Notes: generated from the letters alone by a model not told the origin. Positions 24,918 to 34,312 are shown, numbered from the stretch's first letter. The stretch is 64,000 nucleotides of DNA from Gammaproteobacteria bacterium (GCA_004357385.1 SMWF01000060.1:16113-80112); one strand, 5' to 3'. Numbers and translations are program-made.

Positions 24918-25366
24918 TCGCTCGGTCGCTCCCGAATCACGATGCTCGTGTCGGCGGTGGCCACTGGAACGTCGTCGGGATCGAACAGTTCCAGGCGGAT
25001 CACCATGAAGACCATCCGCCCGGAGCGTCCGGTTTTGGTGTACACGTCATGAAGATGCTTGCGGCCGGTCAACGGCACGCCGGGCCGGATCGGTTTCATC
25101 GCGGTGACGGCCTTGCCGGCGTCCATGCCGAGACCGGGCAGCTTGGGGAAGCCGTCCGGGAGGCGCTTGCCGCCTTGGAAACTGGTGGGGAAGGTGGGCG
25201 GCGCTTGAAAGTCCGGGTCGTTCGGATCGGTGTAGCGCGGGGCCAGCTCGCCGCAGCTCAGGGCGTACTCGACGCACTTTTTCGCGTCGACCGCGTAAGA
25301 CCGCTCGTCGAACACCTCCCCAAGGAACGATTCGCGCAACGCGTCGATGTCCAGTGGTTCAGTCAC
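24914..25366 (-). CDS. MaoC N-terminal (FAS1-like dehydratase) domain protein
   Basis: This 150-residue protein starts with GTG at 25366, chosen because the protein similarity (TEPLDIDALRESFLG) begins there and the region further upstream is antisense to the PHP gene. It has the FAS1-like dehydratase N-half features: a Y-A-V-D-A-K-K-C-V-E-Y-A helix, then RYTDPNDPDFQAPPTFPTS, and a late hotdog helix region. It overlaps both neighbours (8 bp with the PHP gene, 4 bp with the MaoC-like half), which implies translational coupling. It should form a heteromer with the following gene product. Confidence 0.87.
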   Translation of the reverse strand: MTEPLDIDALRESFLGEVFDERSYAVDAKKCVEYALSCGELAPRYTDPNDPDFQAPPTFPTSFQGGKRLPDGFPKLPGLGMDAGKAVTAMKPIRPGVPLTGRKHLHDVYTKTGRSGRMVFMVIRLELFDPDDVPVATADTSIVIRERPSE

Positions 25367-26030
25367 CGGCGGGCTCCCTGAACGTAAGCGCCTCGAAGTC
25401 ACTGCCACGCAGCGCTTCGGCGAGTTCCGATTCCGACGTAATGTCCGCTGGAAAGCGTGTGGCGCAACGGCCGATGTGGCTGACGATATGCGCATCGCTG
25501 CCGCCGATGCCGAGGTAGTTGAGCTCCGTAGCCATGGCTTGAGCGACCTCGTCCTCGGTGGCCCGGCTGCCCCCGTTGTAAATCTCCACGATGCGCACAC
25601 CTTCGGGAACGCCGTGTTCTTCGAGATGCGCGCTCATGCCCACTCGTTTGCGGCCCGGATGACACGGCACGGGCACGGCGCCATATTGCGCGCAGGCCTC
25701 GACGACCCGCGCCAGGGGCAGGTAAATGTCGGTGAAATCGAACGCCCGAACCAGTGCATCGGTGACCCCGAAAACCAGCACGTGCCCATACTCGGTTTCC
25801 ACTTCGCTGCCTTTCAGAATGCACAGCCCGTGTTTCTCGGCGAGCGCCTGGTAGTCGGACTCGGCGTCGAACTGCCGGTGTTCGGTCAGCACGAATCCGT
25901 CGATCGGAATCTCCCGGGCACGAATCCACTGGCAATAGTTCTGCACCTTGGCGCGACCGTCGTCGGACTTGATGGAGTGGGTGTGCAAGTCGAGGATCAA
26001 AGCGCACGCTACCGTAGAGAAAGGGTGCAC
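25359..26030 (-). CDS. PHP domain metal-dependent phosphoesterase-like protein
   Basis: This protein of up to 223 residues has the PHP N-terminal motif DLHTHSIKSDDG, a second motif VLTEHRQF, a CHPGRKR segment and a late GGSDAH. Together these give the His/Asp ligands for a multi-metal hydrolytic site. The start is uncertain: GTG 26030 is used here, but a TTG at 26000 just before LDLHTHS is possible and neither has a good ribosome site. It overlaps the MaoC N-half gene by 8 bp. Phosphoesterase activity is expected from the family; the substrate is unknown. Confidence 0.85.
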   Translation of the reverse strand: MHPFSTVACALILDLHTHSIKSDDGRAKVQNYCQWIRAREIPIDGFVLTEHRQFDAESDYQALAEKHGLCILKGSEVETEYGHVLVFGVTDALVRAFDFTDIYLPLARVVEACAQYGAVPVPCHPGRKRVGMSAHLEEHGVPEGVRIVEIYNGGSRATEDEVAQAMATELNYLGIGGSDAHIVSHIGRCATRFPADITSESELAEALRGSDFEALTFREPAGD

Positions 26031-26096
26031 ATGTTAACGGCCGGATCGTCATTGTGCACTCGGCCCGAGGCCGCCGATCCGTTAGCATCCTCAGCC

Positions 26097-26438
26097 ATGC
26101 CTAGCGTCACGTTCCTGCATCCTGGCGGTCGCCGGGAAACCCACGAGGCACCGGTCGGCGATTCGGTGATGGATTGCGCCCTGGACAACCACGTCGAGGG
26201 CATTGGTGGTCAGTGCGGCGGCGCCTGTAATTGCTCGACGTGCCATTGCTACGTGGCCTCACCCTGGTTCGAACAACTGCCGGCCCGCGGCGAAGCGGAA
26301 ACCGAGCTGCTCGACTATGTGCAGACCCGCCGGGACAACAGCCGTTTGGGCTGTCAGATCGTGCTGTCGGACGAGCTCGATGGCATCGTGGTGCGCGTTC
26401 CCCGCCCCGAGCGCGCAGGGCTCGCATTCGAAACGTAA
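26097..26438 (+). CDS. [2Fe-2S] plant/adrenodoxin-type ferredoxin
   Basis: This 113-residue ferredoxin has the cluster-binding motif GQCGGACNCSTCHCYV (C-x5-C-x2-C, with the fourth ligand in RLGCQI near residue 93). This is the arrangement of P450-linked adrenodoxin/putidaredoxin-type proteins. It begins at ATG 26097; the frame runs much further upstream but there it is the antisense of the PHP gene. It is a plausible electron donor for the P450 at 18533 or for the Rieske oxygenases, although no reductase gene is nearby. It lies 89 bp before the class II aldolase gene. Confidence 0.94.
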   Translation: MPSVTFLHPGGRRETHEAPVGDSVMDCALDNHVEGIGGQCGGACNCSTCHCYVASPWFEQLPARGEAETELLDYVQTRRDNSRLGCQIVLSDELDGIVVRVPRPERAGLAFET

Positions 26439-26527
26439 AAGAAGCGCCAGGCCGTTGTTTGCCAATTGCGGCCAATGTTGTGACCATGCGCGGCTGATCA
26501 GACAACGGTATCCGAAGGAAACTCGAC

Positions 26528-27331
26528 ATGGCCGAAGTAGAATCCGAAGCGCAAGCAGTCTCCATGGAACGCATGGTCCAGGAGGCGGGATATCCAAGCG
26601 CGCTGGCGTCGGTTGAGGATGTGCGCCGGGAACGCAAGCAGAAGCTCGCGGCGACGTTTCGGATTTTCGGGCGATACGGTTTCGATGAAGGCGTGGCGGG
26701 GCACGTGACGGTTCGCGACCCCGAACGCACGGATCATTTCTGGGTGAACCCATTCGGGGTGTCGTTCAAACAGATTAAGGTCTCGGACCTGATCCTGGTG
26801 AATCATCAGGGTGACGTCGTCGAGGGCGACGGTTTGCTGAACACGGCGGCGTTTGCGATTCACTCGCAGATCCACAAACACCTTCCGCAGGTCACGGCTG
26901 CGGCCCACACGCATTCGCTGTACGGCAAGGCCTGGTCATCGCTCGGCCGCCTGCTCGATCCGCTGACCCAGGATTCGTGTGCCTTCTACAACGATCACGT
27001 GCTGTTCGATAGTTTTACCGGCGTAGTGCTGGACACCGACGAAGGCGCACGGATCGCGGCCGCACTGGGCCAGAACAAAGCCGCTATCCTGCAAAACCAC
27101 GGCCTGCTCACCGTGGGTGCCACGGTGGACGAAGCGGCCTGGTGGTATATCACCATGGAGCGGACGTGTCAGGCGCAGCTTCTGGCCGAGGCTGCCGGTG
27201 ATCCGATCAGGATTGCGCCCGACGTGGCCGCGGCGACTCACGCGCAGATCGGTCAGCCCATGGCCGGCTGGTTCAGCTTCAAGCCGCTCTACGACGTGAT
27301 CACGGCCGAACAACCGGATCTGTTTGACTGA
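26528..27331 (+). CDS. Class II aldolase/adducin family protein
   Basis: This 267-residue protein has zinc ligands in AAAHTHSLYG (His-x-His) and LQNHGLLTVG (His), the hallmark of class II aldolase/adducin-fold enzymes such as fuculose-phosphate aldolase. Here the glycine-rich phosphate loop of sugar-phosphate aldolases is not obvious (GHVTVRDP), so a non-phosphorylated substrate is likely. A Glu/Asp general base cannot be assigned. It is followed by a sulfotransferase gene after 13 bp on the same strand, so the two may be co-transcribed. Confidence 0.92.
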   Translation: MAEVESEAQAVSMERMVQEAGYPSALASVEDVRRERKQKLAATFRIFGRYGFDEGVAGHVTVRDPERTDHFWVNPFGVSFKQIKVSDLILVNHQGDVVEGDGLLNTAAFAIHSQIHKHLPQVTAAAHTHSLYGKAWSSLGRLLDPLTQDSCAFYNDHVLFDSFTGVVLDTDEGARIAAALGQNKAAILQNHGLLTVGATVDEAAWWYITMERTCQAQLLAEAAGDPIRIAPDVAAATHAQIGQPMAGWFSFKPLYDVITAEQPDLFD

Positions 27332-27344
27332 ACAGGTATCGCGC

Positions 27345-28253
27345 ATGAGCACAGCAGTCGGGTTGAGCCGCGCCACGACCCTGGAGGAGTTCGAGGAGAA
27401 GCTGGGGCGCATGATCGTGATGGACGATGTCATTCAGGCGCTGTCCTTCGAACCACGGCCGACGGACATCATCATCACGCCTTTCGCCAAGTGTGGCACG
27501 ACATGGCTCCAGCAGATCGTTCACACCCTGCGCACGCGGGGCGATACCGACTACGACGATATTTCTGCGGTCGTACCCTGGATTGAGACGTCGGTCGCGC
27601 TCGGCGTCGATCTGAATGCGCCCCAGCGTGGTGAGCCTCGGGCATACAAGAGCCACCTCGCCTGGGATCTGGTGCCTAAGGGTGGGCGCTACATCGTCGC
27701 CATCCGGGACCCCAAGGATGCGCTGGTTTCCATGTACCGATTCATGGAAGGTTGGTTCTTCGAGCCGGGTAGCGTGACGATCGATCAGATGGCGCGCGGT
27801 CGGTTCATGCGACGAAGTGACCCCCAGCACTACTGGCACCACCTGATCAGCTGGTGGGAGCAGCGCCACAACGACGCGGTGTTGATGCTGTCGTACGAAG
27901 AGATGAAACGCGATGCGGAAACGGCGATTCGGCGCGTGGCTTCGTTCGTCAATATCGAACTCGACGCGGACATGCTGGCCCTGACATTGTGCAACTCATC
28001 GCTCGACTACATGCTGGAGCACAAAGACCAATTCGATGATCGAATGATGCGTGAGCGTAGCGAACAGGTCTGCGACCTGCCGCCCGGCGGCGACTCGGCC
28101 AAGGTTCGCAAGGGCCTCGTGGGCGAACATCGCGAGGCGCTGCCGGACGATGTCGCAGGGGAAATGGATGCGATCTGGGCCGAGGAAATCGAGACCCGAT
28201 TAGGCTTTGCCGATTACCAGGCGCTGGAAGCGGCGCTTGTTCGAGGACCCTGA
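27345..28253 (+). CDS. Sulfotransferase family protein
   Basis: This 302-residue protein has the 5'-phosphosulfate-binding loop TPFAKCGTTWLQQIV and the 3'-phosphate-binding segment YIVAIRDPKDALVSMYRF, typical of cytosolic PAPS-dependent sulfotransferases. A C-terminal R-K-G-L-V-G motif corresponds to the conserved RKG-x-x-GDW of the family. It transfers sulfate to an alcohol or similar acceptor, possibly a steroid-like or aryl compound. The start ATG 27345 replaces an upstream TTG that overlaps the aldolase stop. The next gene, an SDR, lies 27 bp downstream. Confidence 0.93.
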   Translation: MSTAVGLSRATTLEEFEEKLGRMIVMDDVIQALSFEPRPTDIIITPFAKCGTTWLQQIVHTLRTRGDTDYDDISAVVPWIETSVALGVDLNAPQRGEPRAYKSHLAWDLVPKGGRYIVAIRDPKDALVSMYRFMEGWFFEPGSVTIDQMARGRFMRRSDPQHYWHHLISWWEQRHNDAVLMLSYEEMKRDAETAIRRVASFVNIELDADMLALTLCNSSLDYMLEHKDQFDDRMMRERSEQVCDLPPGGDSAKVRKGLVGEHREALPDDVAGEMDAIWAEEIETRLGFADYQALEAALVRGP

Positions 28254-28280
28254 ACACGAATTGAATTGCGAGGGATTCTG

Positions 28281-29045
28281 ATGGGACGAGTTGACGACAA
28301 GGTGGCCATCGTAACGGGTGCTGCATCCAACCCGGGGCTGGGCTATGCGACGGCGCTGACGTTGGCGCGCGAAGGGGCCAAGTTGATGGTGACGGATGTG
28401 GACGAAGCCGGCGCCCAGGCGTGTGCCGCGGCAATATGCGATGCCGGTGGAATGGCCGAGGCGATGCATCAGGATGTGACCGACGAACAGCGCTGGAAGG
28501 CGGTCGTCGAGCAGACCGTCGCGTCCTTTGGCAAGCTGGACGTGCTGGTGAACAATGCGGGCATCGCGGTGCTCATGCCGATTTCGGAGATGACCCTGGC
28601 GGATTTCAACCGTCAGATCGAGGTCAATCTCACCAGCGTCTTTCTGGGCTGCAAGTATGCGATGCCTGCGATGCGGTTGGCGGGGGGCGGCTCGCTGATC
28701 AACTTGTCGTCCGTGGCTGGCCTGGTTGGCATCGCTTCCTGTGTTGCCTATGGCGCGGCCAAGGGCGGCGTGCGGATCATGTCGAAGTCCGTCGCCGTGG
28801 AAGGTGCGAAGGACAACATCCGTTGCAACTCGGTGCATCCTGGGGTGATCTGGACGAACATGCAGGCCCAGGCCACTGGCCAGAGTGATCCCTCCGGCGT
28901 CGACGTCTCGCCCGAGCGGGTACCGCTGGGCCGTATTGGATACGCTGAGGACATCGCTAATTGCGTGCTCTATCTGGCGTCTGACGAATCCAGTTACGTC
29001 ACTGGTGCAGAGTTCACGGTAGACGGCGGGATGACCACCCAATAA
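28281..29045 (+). CDS. SDR family NAD(P)-dependent oxidoreductase
   Basis: This 254-residue short-chain dehydrogenase has T-G-A-A-S-N-P-G-L-G-Y in the Rossmann motif, VLVNNAGIAV, a Ser in LSSVAGLVG and the Y-x-x-x-K motif in VAYGAAKGG. The Rossmann loop has two extra residues (ASNPGLG instead of GxxxGxG). The cyclic-alcohol dehydrogenase-like end (SYVTGAEFTVDGG) is typical. It probably oxidises a secondary alcohol. The start ATG 28281 follows GAGGGA. It is the last gene of a plus run from the ferredoxin onward, and the gamma-lyase gene starts 24 bp later. Confidence 0.93.
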   Translation: MGRVDDKVAIVTGAASNPGLGYATALTLAREGAKLMVTDVDEAGAQACAAAICDAGGMAEAMHQDVTDEQRWKAVVEQTVASFGKLDVLVNNAGIAVLMPISEMTLADFNRQIEVNLTSVFLGCKYAMPAMRLAGGGSLINLSSVAGLVGIASCVAYGAAKGGVRIMSKSVAVEGAKDNIRCNSVHPGVIWTNMQAQATGQSDPSGVDVSPERVPLGRIGYAEDIANCVLYLASDESSYVTGAEFTVDGGMTTQ

Positions 29046-29069
29046 CTCGTAGAGTTCGGAGGCAAGGCC

Positions 29070-30293
29070 ATGAACGATCGAGACCCCGTTGAATCGTTAG
29101 CCGACATCCGCCACGAATTTGGTGAGCACGGTGGCGTCAACATGTCGGTGGAGGCCAGCACCACGTTCACGGTCATGGACCCCGAGACGATTCCGGAGAT
29201 ATTCGAGGGTGGCAAGGGGCCTGACCAGGGTGGTTGTTACCTTTATGGGCGACATTACAACCCAACGGTGTACAACCTGGGCCGGCAGCTTGCGGCCATT
29301 GAGGGCTCTGAGGCTGCGTACTGTACGTCCAGCGGCATGGGTGCGATCGCAGCCGCCATCCTGCAGGTTTGCAAAACCGGCGACCACATTGTGGCTTCGA
29401 CCGCGATTTATGGTGGCACGTACGCATTGCTGCACGACTTTCTGCCGTCGCGCGCCAACATCACCACGTCGCTTGTGGATATCAATGACGCCGATGCGGT
29501 AACGGCTGCCGTCACTTCACGCACCCGGGTGATCTTCGCCGAGAGCTTTTCCAATCCGACACTGCGCGTAGCGGACGTTCCAGCGCTTGCGCGGATCGCA
29601 CACGGTCACGGCGCAAAGCTGATCATCGACAATACCTTCAGCCCCCTGCTGATGGCACCGCTCGACTGGGGCGCGGACGTCGTCGTGCACAGCATTACGA
29701 AGTTCATCAGTGGTGCATCGGACATCATCGCGGGGGCCGTTTGTGCTGAGGAGAAATTCATCGGAGGCCTGATGGACGTGCAGACGGGTCCGCTGATGCT
29801 ACTCGGCCCGACCATGGACCCGAAAGTCGCCTTCGAGATCAACACCCGCTTGCCCCACCTGTCGTTGAGAATGGCCGAGCATGGCCGGAGGGCTGGCGCG
29901 ATTGCTCGGGAGTTGGACGCCCTCGGCCTCGAGGTCGTCTATCCAGGGCTGCCCCAACATCCAGATCACGAACTCGCGGTGCACCTGTGCCGTGAGGGTT
30001 ACGGGTTCGGCGGCGTGCTGGGCCTGGATGTGGGCAGCGAGGACACCGCCAACCGGCTGATGGAACGCCTCCAGAACGGTTATCGATTCGGCTACATGGC
30101 CGTGAGCCTGGGCTATTTCGACACGTTGATGTCGTGTTCGGGCAGCAGTACGTCGAGCGAACTCACCGATGCCGACAAAGCGGCGGCCGGCATTCCGCCC
30201 GGGTACATCCGGATTTCTGTGGGCTATACCGGCTCGTTGGAACAGCGGCTCGATCAGCTGCGCGGGGCGCTGGCGGAGGTCGGGTTGAGTTAG
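29070..30293 (+). CDS. PLP-dependent trans-sulfuration family protein (methionine gamma-lyase/cystathionine gamma-synthase-like)
   Basis: This 407-residue enzyme has the Schiff-base Lys in VVHSITKFISGASD, the SGMGAIAAAI loop, and the ESFSNPTLRVADV motif of the Cys/Met metabolism family. It resembles methionine gamma-lyases, which release methanethiol, more than cystathionine synthases, but the active-site Cys of the lyase is not identified, so the reaction remains open. The start ATG 29070 follows TTCGGAGGCAAGG. It is followed by the fructose-bisphosphate aldolase gene on the same strand (41 bp gap). It acts in the cytoplasm. Confidence 0.9.
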   Translation: MNDRDPVESLADIRHEFGEHGGVNMSVEASTTFTVMDPETIPEIFEGGKGPDQGGCYLYGRHYNPTVYNLGRQLAAIEGSEAAYCTSSGMGAIAAAILQVCKTGDHIVASTAIYGGTYALLHDFLPSRANITTSLVDINDADAVTAAVTSRTRVIFAESFSNPTLRVADVPALARIAHGHGAKLIIDNTFSPLLMAPLDWGADVVVHSITKFISGASDIIAGAVCAEEKFIGGLMDVQTGPLMLLGPTMDPKVAFEINTRLPHLSLRMAEHGRRAGAIARELDALGLEVVYPGLPQHPDHELAVHLCREGYGFGGVLGLDVGSEDTANRLMERLQNGYRFGYMAVSLGYFDTLMSCSGSSTSSELTDADKAAAGIPPGYIRISVGYTGSLEQRLDQLRGALAEVGLS

Positions 30294-30334
30294 TATGCGT
30301 TCGGGGCGGGATTCGATCACGCGCAAGGGGCGTT

Positions 30335-31354
30335 ATGCAATACACCACGGAACTTGAAGCCACGATCGCCGATGTGGCACAGCCCGGCCGCGGGATTCTT
30401 GCGGCGGACGAAAGCAACCCGACGATCGCCAAACGCTTCAAGGCCATCGAGGTCGAGTCGAGCGAGGACAACCGTCGCGCATGGCGCAGCCTGCTCGTGA
30501 CGGCCGCCGGGTTGGGAGAGTACGTCAGCGGCATCATCCTGTTCGAAGAAACCCTGCAACAACAGACCGATGCAGGCGAGTCCATTGCCGGGTCCGCCTG
30601 GCGGCAGAAGATCGTACCCGGGATCAAGGTGGACAAGGGCATCGTCGCGCTGGCGCTGTCCGAAGGAGACACCGTGACTCAGGGGCTGGACGGACTGGCC
30701 GAGCGCCTGCGCGGCTATCGGGAACAGGGCGCGCGCTTCGCCAAGTGGCGCGAGGTCTATGCCGTCGATGCGCACGCGCCGACCCGACACGGCATCGAGG
30801 TCAGCGCCGAGATGCTGGCTCGCTATGCCGCGGTCTGCCAGGCCGAAGGCGTGGTGCCGATCGTCGAGCCGGAAGTGCTGATGGACGGTAGTCATGACAT
30901 CGAGCGTCACGCCGAGGTCACCGAAGCCGTGCAACACGCCGTCTTCCACGCCCTGCAGCGACACCATGTGGTGCTCGAGCTGATCATTCTGAAGCCCAAC
31001 ATGGTGCTGCCGGGCCAGGATCGCCGCCGTGCGGAACCCGACGAAGTGGCAGAGGAGACGTTGAAGGTGCTGCGCCGTACCGTGCCGCCGTCCGTCCCGA
31101 GTATCAATTTCCTGTCCGGCGGCCAGGATCCCGAAGAGGCGACCGCCAATCTCCAGGCGATCAACGAGCAGGCCGCCAATGCACCCTGGGCGCTGAGCAT
31201 TTCCTACGGGCGGGCGTTGCAGCAGCCGGCGCTAAAGGCCTGGCCCGGCGAGCCGTTCAACCTTGACGCGGCGCAGGACGCGTTGGTGAAACGCGCGCGC
31301 CTGAATCACCTGGCCATGCGGGGCGACTATCGGGCGGAACTGGAACAGGACTGA
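30335..31354 (+). CDS. Class I fructose-bisphosphate aldolase
   Basis: This 339-residue protein has the class I aldolase signature: the Schiff-base Lys in LIILKPNMVLPG, the opening PGRGILAADESNPTIAKRF, and the SINFLSGGQDPEEATANLQA loop. It cleaves fructose 1,6-bisphosphate in glycolysis/gluconeogenesis. ATG 30335 was chosen because the class I N-terminus (ELEATIADVAQPG) starts there; the longer frame overlaps the previous gene. It is 41 bp downstream of the gamma-lyase gene and convergent with the aldo/keto reductase (4 bp). Confidence 0.96.
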   Translation: MQYTTELEATIADVAQPGRGILAADESNPTIAKRFKAIEVESSEDNRRAWRSLLVTAAGLGEYVSGIILFEETLQQQTDAGESIAGSAWRQKIVPGIKVDKGIVALALSEGDTVTQGLDGLAERLRGYREQGARFAKWREVYAVDAHAPTRHGIEVSAEMLARYAAVCQAEGVVPIVEPEVLMDGSHDIERHAEVTEAVQHAVFHALQRHHVVLELIILKPNMVLPGQDRRRAEPDEVAEETLKVLRRTVPPSVPSINFLSGGQDPEEATANLQAINEQAANAPWALSISYGRALQQPALKAWPGEPFNLDAAQDALVKRARLNHLAMRGDYRAELEQD

Positions 31355-31358
31355 GCGT

Positions 31359-32333
31359 TCAGGCCGAGAGCGCGAGGTCGATGCGCCCGATCAGCGACGG
31401 CTCGAGGTCAGGCGCGGCTTCGGCTGCCAGGCACTCAGTTAACTCTCTTCTGTTCTTCACGCCCAGGACCACAGTGTCCACGCCTGCCATGGCCAACGCG
31501 TACTGATGGGCGAGCATGGCCGGCGCGACCCCGATGTCCGCCGCGATCGCTCTGAACGGCCGCGCGCGCTCGAAATCCACCTGGTCGGGAGAGTCGGGGG
31601 CAACTTCGCGGTCAATCCGGTCTGTCAGCGATCCCGCGGCGACCGCACGAATTCCCATGACTCCCACCGATGAGGCATTGGCTTCGCGAATCACCGCCCT
31701 TGGGTCCGGGCGCTCCAACGTGATCGCCATATTGCCGGGCGAATCCAGCACGTTGGCAATGCACTGAATGACGTCCGGGCGCCGCTCCGCTTCCAGAACC
31801 TGAAGGTTGGTTTCCTGCGTGCTCGCCGCGGTGACGCCCCACGCGCCAATTCTCCCGCTCTTCTTGAGGTTCTCGAACACCGGAACGACATGATCGCGAT
31901 AGGTTGACCACTCGACGGCGATCCGTGGCAACAGCTTCGCACGAGGCGAATCTGTCCAGCCGTCGGGTATCACGTAGCCGTGCAGGATGTAGATGTCGAC
32001 ATAGTCGCGCTGCAAACGCGCCAGACTCTCTTCGAGCGAGGTCGTCAGTCGAGCTTCGATGTCGTGCGCGCTGGCGTTGCCCAGCATGCATTTCGTGGTG
32101 ACTCGAACGTCGTCGGGATAGCCATCCGCGAAGGCCAGCCCCATGACGGTCTCGGCCTCGCCGTTGCCGTAGAGGGGCGCCATGTCGAACAGGTTCACGC
32201 CCGCCTCATGCGCCGCCCGAACCGTTGCAATGGCCTCGTCGCGTGATGTCGACCCCCATACCTGTCCGATGCCGCCGCCCCCCAGTGTGAGGCGACTGAC
32301 CTCGGACAGGTCACCCAGCGCCCGCGTCTTCAT
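31359..32333 (-). CDS. Aldo/keto reductase
   Basis: This 324-residue TIM-barrel reductase opens with RALGDLSEVSRLTLGGGGIG and has the catalytic Asp and Tyr in NLFDMAPLYGNGEAE, Lys in VTTKCMLG, and the His in YILHGYV. It uses NADPH to reduce an aldehyde or ketone; the substrate is unknown. It is convergent with the fructose-bisphosphate aldolase gene and has the GYD-domain gene upstream on the same strand (54 bp), which may be co-transcribed. Confidence 0.93.
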   Translation of the reverse strand: MKTRALGDLSEVSRLTLGGGGIGQVWGSTSRDEAIATVRAAHEAGVNLFDMAPLYGNGEAETVMGLAFADGYPDDVRVTTKCMLGNASAHDIEARLTTSLEESLARLQRDYVDIYILHGYVIPDGWTDSPRAKLLPRIAVEWSTYRDHVVPVFENLKKSGRIGAWGVTAASTQETNLQVLEAERRPDVIQCIANVLDSPGNMAITLERPDPRAVIREANASSVGVMGIRAVAAGSLTDRIDREVAPDSPDQVDFERARPFRAIAADIGVAPAMLAHQYALAMAGVDTVVLGVKNRRELTECLAAEAAPDLEPSLIGRIDLALSA

Positions 32334-32387
32334 GCCTGAAGCAGTCGCGGTGACGCGAACTGCCTGACCGGATCCCCGGCGAAACGC

Positions 32388-32690
32388 TTACGCGAGGTGC
32401 TCGGCACCACTCAATTTCGCCATCAGATCGGAAATTTCGATTGCGGGCGACGTCATGATGTTGACGGTCTTGCGCGCACCGAGATCAATCACAAGATGGG
32501 CCACCGTTTCGTTGTCCGGACCCTCGATGATCGTCAGGAAGTCGTACGGCCCCATCAGGGCGTACTGCGTCAAGACCTTGCAACCCAGTTTCTCGATCTC
32601 GTCGTTCACGGCGGTCAATCGATCAGGAGATTTGTGTAGTGTTTCTCGCCCTTCGGGAGTGAGCGAACTCAGCAGAACATAGGTGCCCAT
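32388..32690 (-). CDS. GYD domain small protein
   Basis: This 100-residue protein has the GYD-domain layout: TYVLLSSLTPEGRETL, a helix, then YALMGPYDFLTIIEGPDNE and TSPAIEISDLMAKL. Such proteins form ferredoxin-fold dimers of unknown role, often near redox or degradation genes. The ATG at 32690 has GGAGGAC just upstream. The longer upstream frame is antisense with no homology. It stands 54 bp before the aldo/keto reductase and 125 bp after the amidase. Confidence 0.87.
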   Translation of the reverse strand: MGTYVLLSSLTPEGRETLHKSPDRLTAVNDEIEKLGCKVLTQYALMGPYDFLTIIEGPDNETVAHLVIDLGARKTVNIMTSPAIEISDLMAKLSGAEHLA

Positions 32691-32815
32691 GGCTGTCCTC
32701 CGTAGATCCAAAGTTGCGCCCAGAGTTGCGAGTAGGCGCGCCAGAGAATTGTAGACCCATGGCAGCGAAAATACTCTTCGCCCGGGCGTGCTGCGCGCGG
32801 TCTGGCAAGCCTCGA

Positions 32816-34312
32816 TCAACCGGCGGTGGCGCCCACCCTGCGCCCCTCGGATCGGCAACTCGATTCCGTGCCGGCGAGAGTTTCCAGGTCGGGCACTGGG
32901 CGCGCCAGCCGATCATCTTCTTTGAACGCCTGTTCCAACGCGTGCGCGGCGCACAGCAGACGATGATCTTCGTATATCGGGCCGACGAGCTGAATGCCGA
33001 ATGGCGTGCCGGATTCGTCGAGGCCACAGGGCAGCGCGACCACCGGATGGCCGACCACGGTCAGCGATGAAGTAAGCGCCAGCCAGGCCATGTAGTTTTC
33101 CACGGGAGCACCGTCGATGGTGGCTGGGTTCAGTTCGCGCCATGGAAACGGGGGAACGCTCACCCCGGGGCAGATCAACAGATCGAAATCCTCGAAGATT
33201 CCGCAGAATTGTCGATACAGCTCGAGCTGCCGGCGCCGGGCGCGCGCAATGTCCAGCATGGGCGTCTGCAGCGCGGATTCGTATGTCGCGCGAATGTTGG
33301 GGTTAAAGCCTTCGTCCCAGTCCGCGGCGGAGTTTACCCATTGACTGACGAACAGGTCCTGGCGCAGATGCCAATCAACGTCCGGAGCATCGCGCAGATC
33401 AATCTCGTGCCAATCACAACAGCCGACCAGAGGGGCGATTGCTGCAACGCGCTCGGTGAAGCTGCGGCGAATCGAGTCCGAAACCAGCACGCCGCCGAGG
33501 TCTGCGCTGACCGCAACGCGAAGGCGCGTCGGATCCACCGTTTCGAGCCTCGCGAATTGACCTGCGTCCAGGGGAAATGCCATCGGGTCGCGACGCGCTC
33601 GCCGACGCGCGGCGATTACGGACAAAAGCAGCGCGCAATCGGCCACCGACCGGGCCATCGGGCCCTGTACACCGTAATTGGTGTGGGGGGTCGTGCGTTG
33701 CTCGTTCGGAACGACGCCAGGAGTGGCGCGATACCCCACCACGCCGCAGTAGCTGGCCGGTATGCGAAGGCTGCCGCCGTGATCCGAGCCCGTTGCCAGC
33801 GGCACCATGTTCGTCGCTATCGCAACCGCGGAGCCCCCGGAGGAACCGCCACAGGTGAGTTCGACGTTGAACGGATTGCCGGTCGCACCGAACAACCGAT
33901 TGACGGTGTTGGCGCCTATGCTGAGTTCCGGCACGTTGGTTTTACCGATGACGATGCCACCGGCTTCGCGTATGCGGGCAACGATTCCGGCATCTTCGGT
34001 GGGAACGTTGTGTTCGAACTCGGCGCTGCCGAAGGTGGTAGGAATGCCCGCCGTGGCCTGAATGTCTTTGATCGCCACAGGCAGCCCGTGTAACGGACCG
34101 AGTGCGTCTCCATTGCGAACCGCGGCTTCGGCTTGGGCTGCCTCGTGCAGCGCACGCTCGTCGGCCCGAACCACCATCGCGTTCACCGCCGGATCGACGC
34201 GCTCGATGGCGGTGATGCAGGAACGGACCAGCTCAACGGGAGACAACGCGCCCGTTGCGATCGCCTCGCGCGCTTCCTGTGCTGAGAGGGCCGCAGGTTC
34301 TGCGGGATTCAT
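32816..34312 (-). CDS. Amidase signature family protein
   Basis: This 498-residue amidase has the catalytic triad Lys82 (VAIKDIQ), cis-Ser157 ([10 protein letters not shown]) and nucleophile Ser181 ([10 protein letters not shown]). The start at 34312 gives the helix [16 protein letters not shown] typical of the family; the frame runs 90 codons further upstream, where the reading is antisense and without homology. It hydrolyses an amide bond of an aliphatic or aromatic amide, substrate unknown. The segments [15 protein letters not shown] and [14 protein letters not shown] are family-conserved. It is divergent from the secreted DUF255 protein (53 bp between starts). Confidence 0.94.
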   Translation of the reverse strand: MNPAEPAALSAQEAREAIATGALSPVELVRSCITAIERVDPAVNAMVVRADERALHEAAQAEAAVRNGDALGPLHGLPVAIKDIQATAGIPTTFGSAEFEHNVPTEDAGIVARIREAGGIVIGKTNVPELSIGANTVNRLFGATGNPFNVELTCGGSSGGSAVAIATNMVPLATGSDHGGSLRIPASYCGVVGYRATPGVVPNEQRTTPHTNYGVQGPMARSVADCALLLSVIAARRRARRDPMAFPLDAGQFARLETVDPTRLRVAVSADLGGVLVSDSIRRSFTERVAAIAPLVGCCDWHEIDLRDAPDVDWHLRQDLFVSQWVNSAADWDEGFNPNIRATYESALQTPMLDIARARRRQLELYRQFCGIFEDFDLLICPGVSVPPFPWRELNPATIDGAPVENYMAWLALTSSLTVVGHPVVALPCGLDESGTPFGIQLVGPIYEDHRLLCAAHALEQAFKEDDRLARPVPDLETLAGTESSCRSEGRRVGATAG

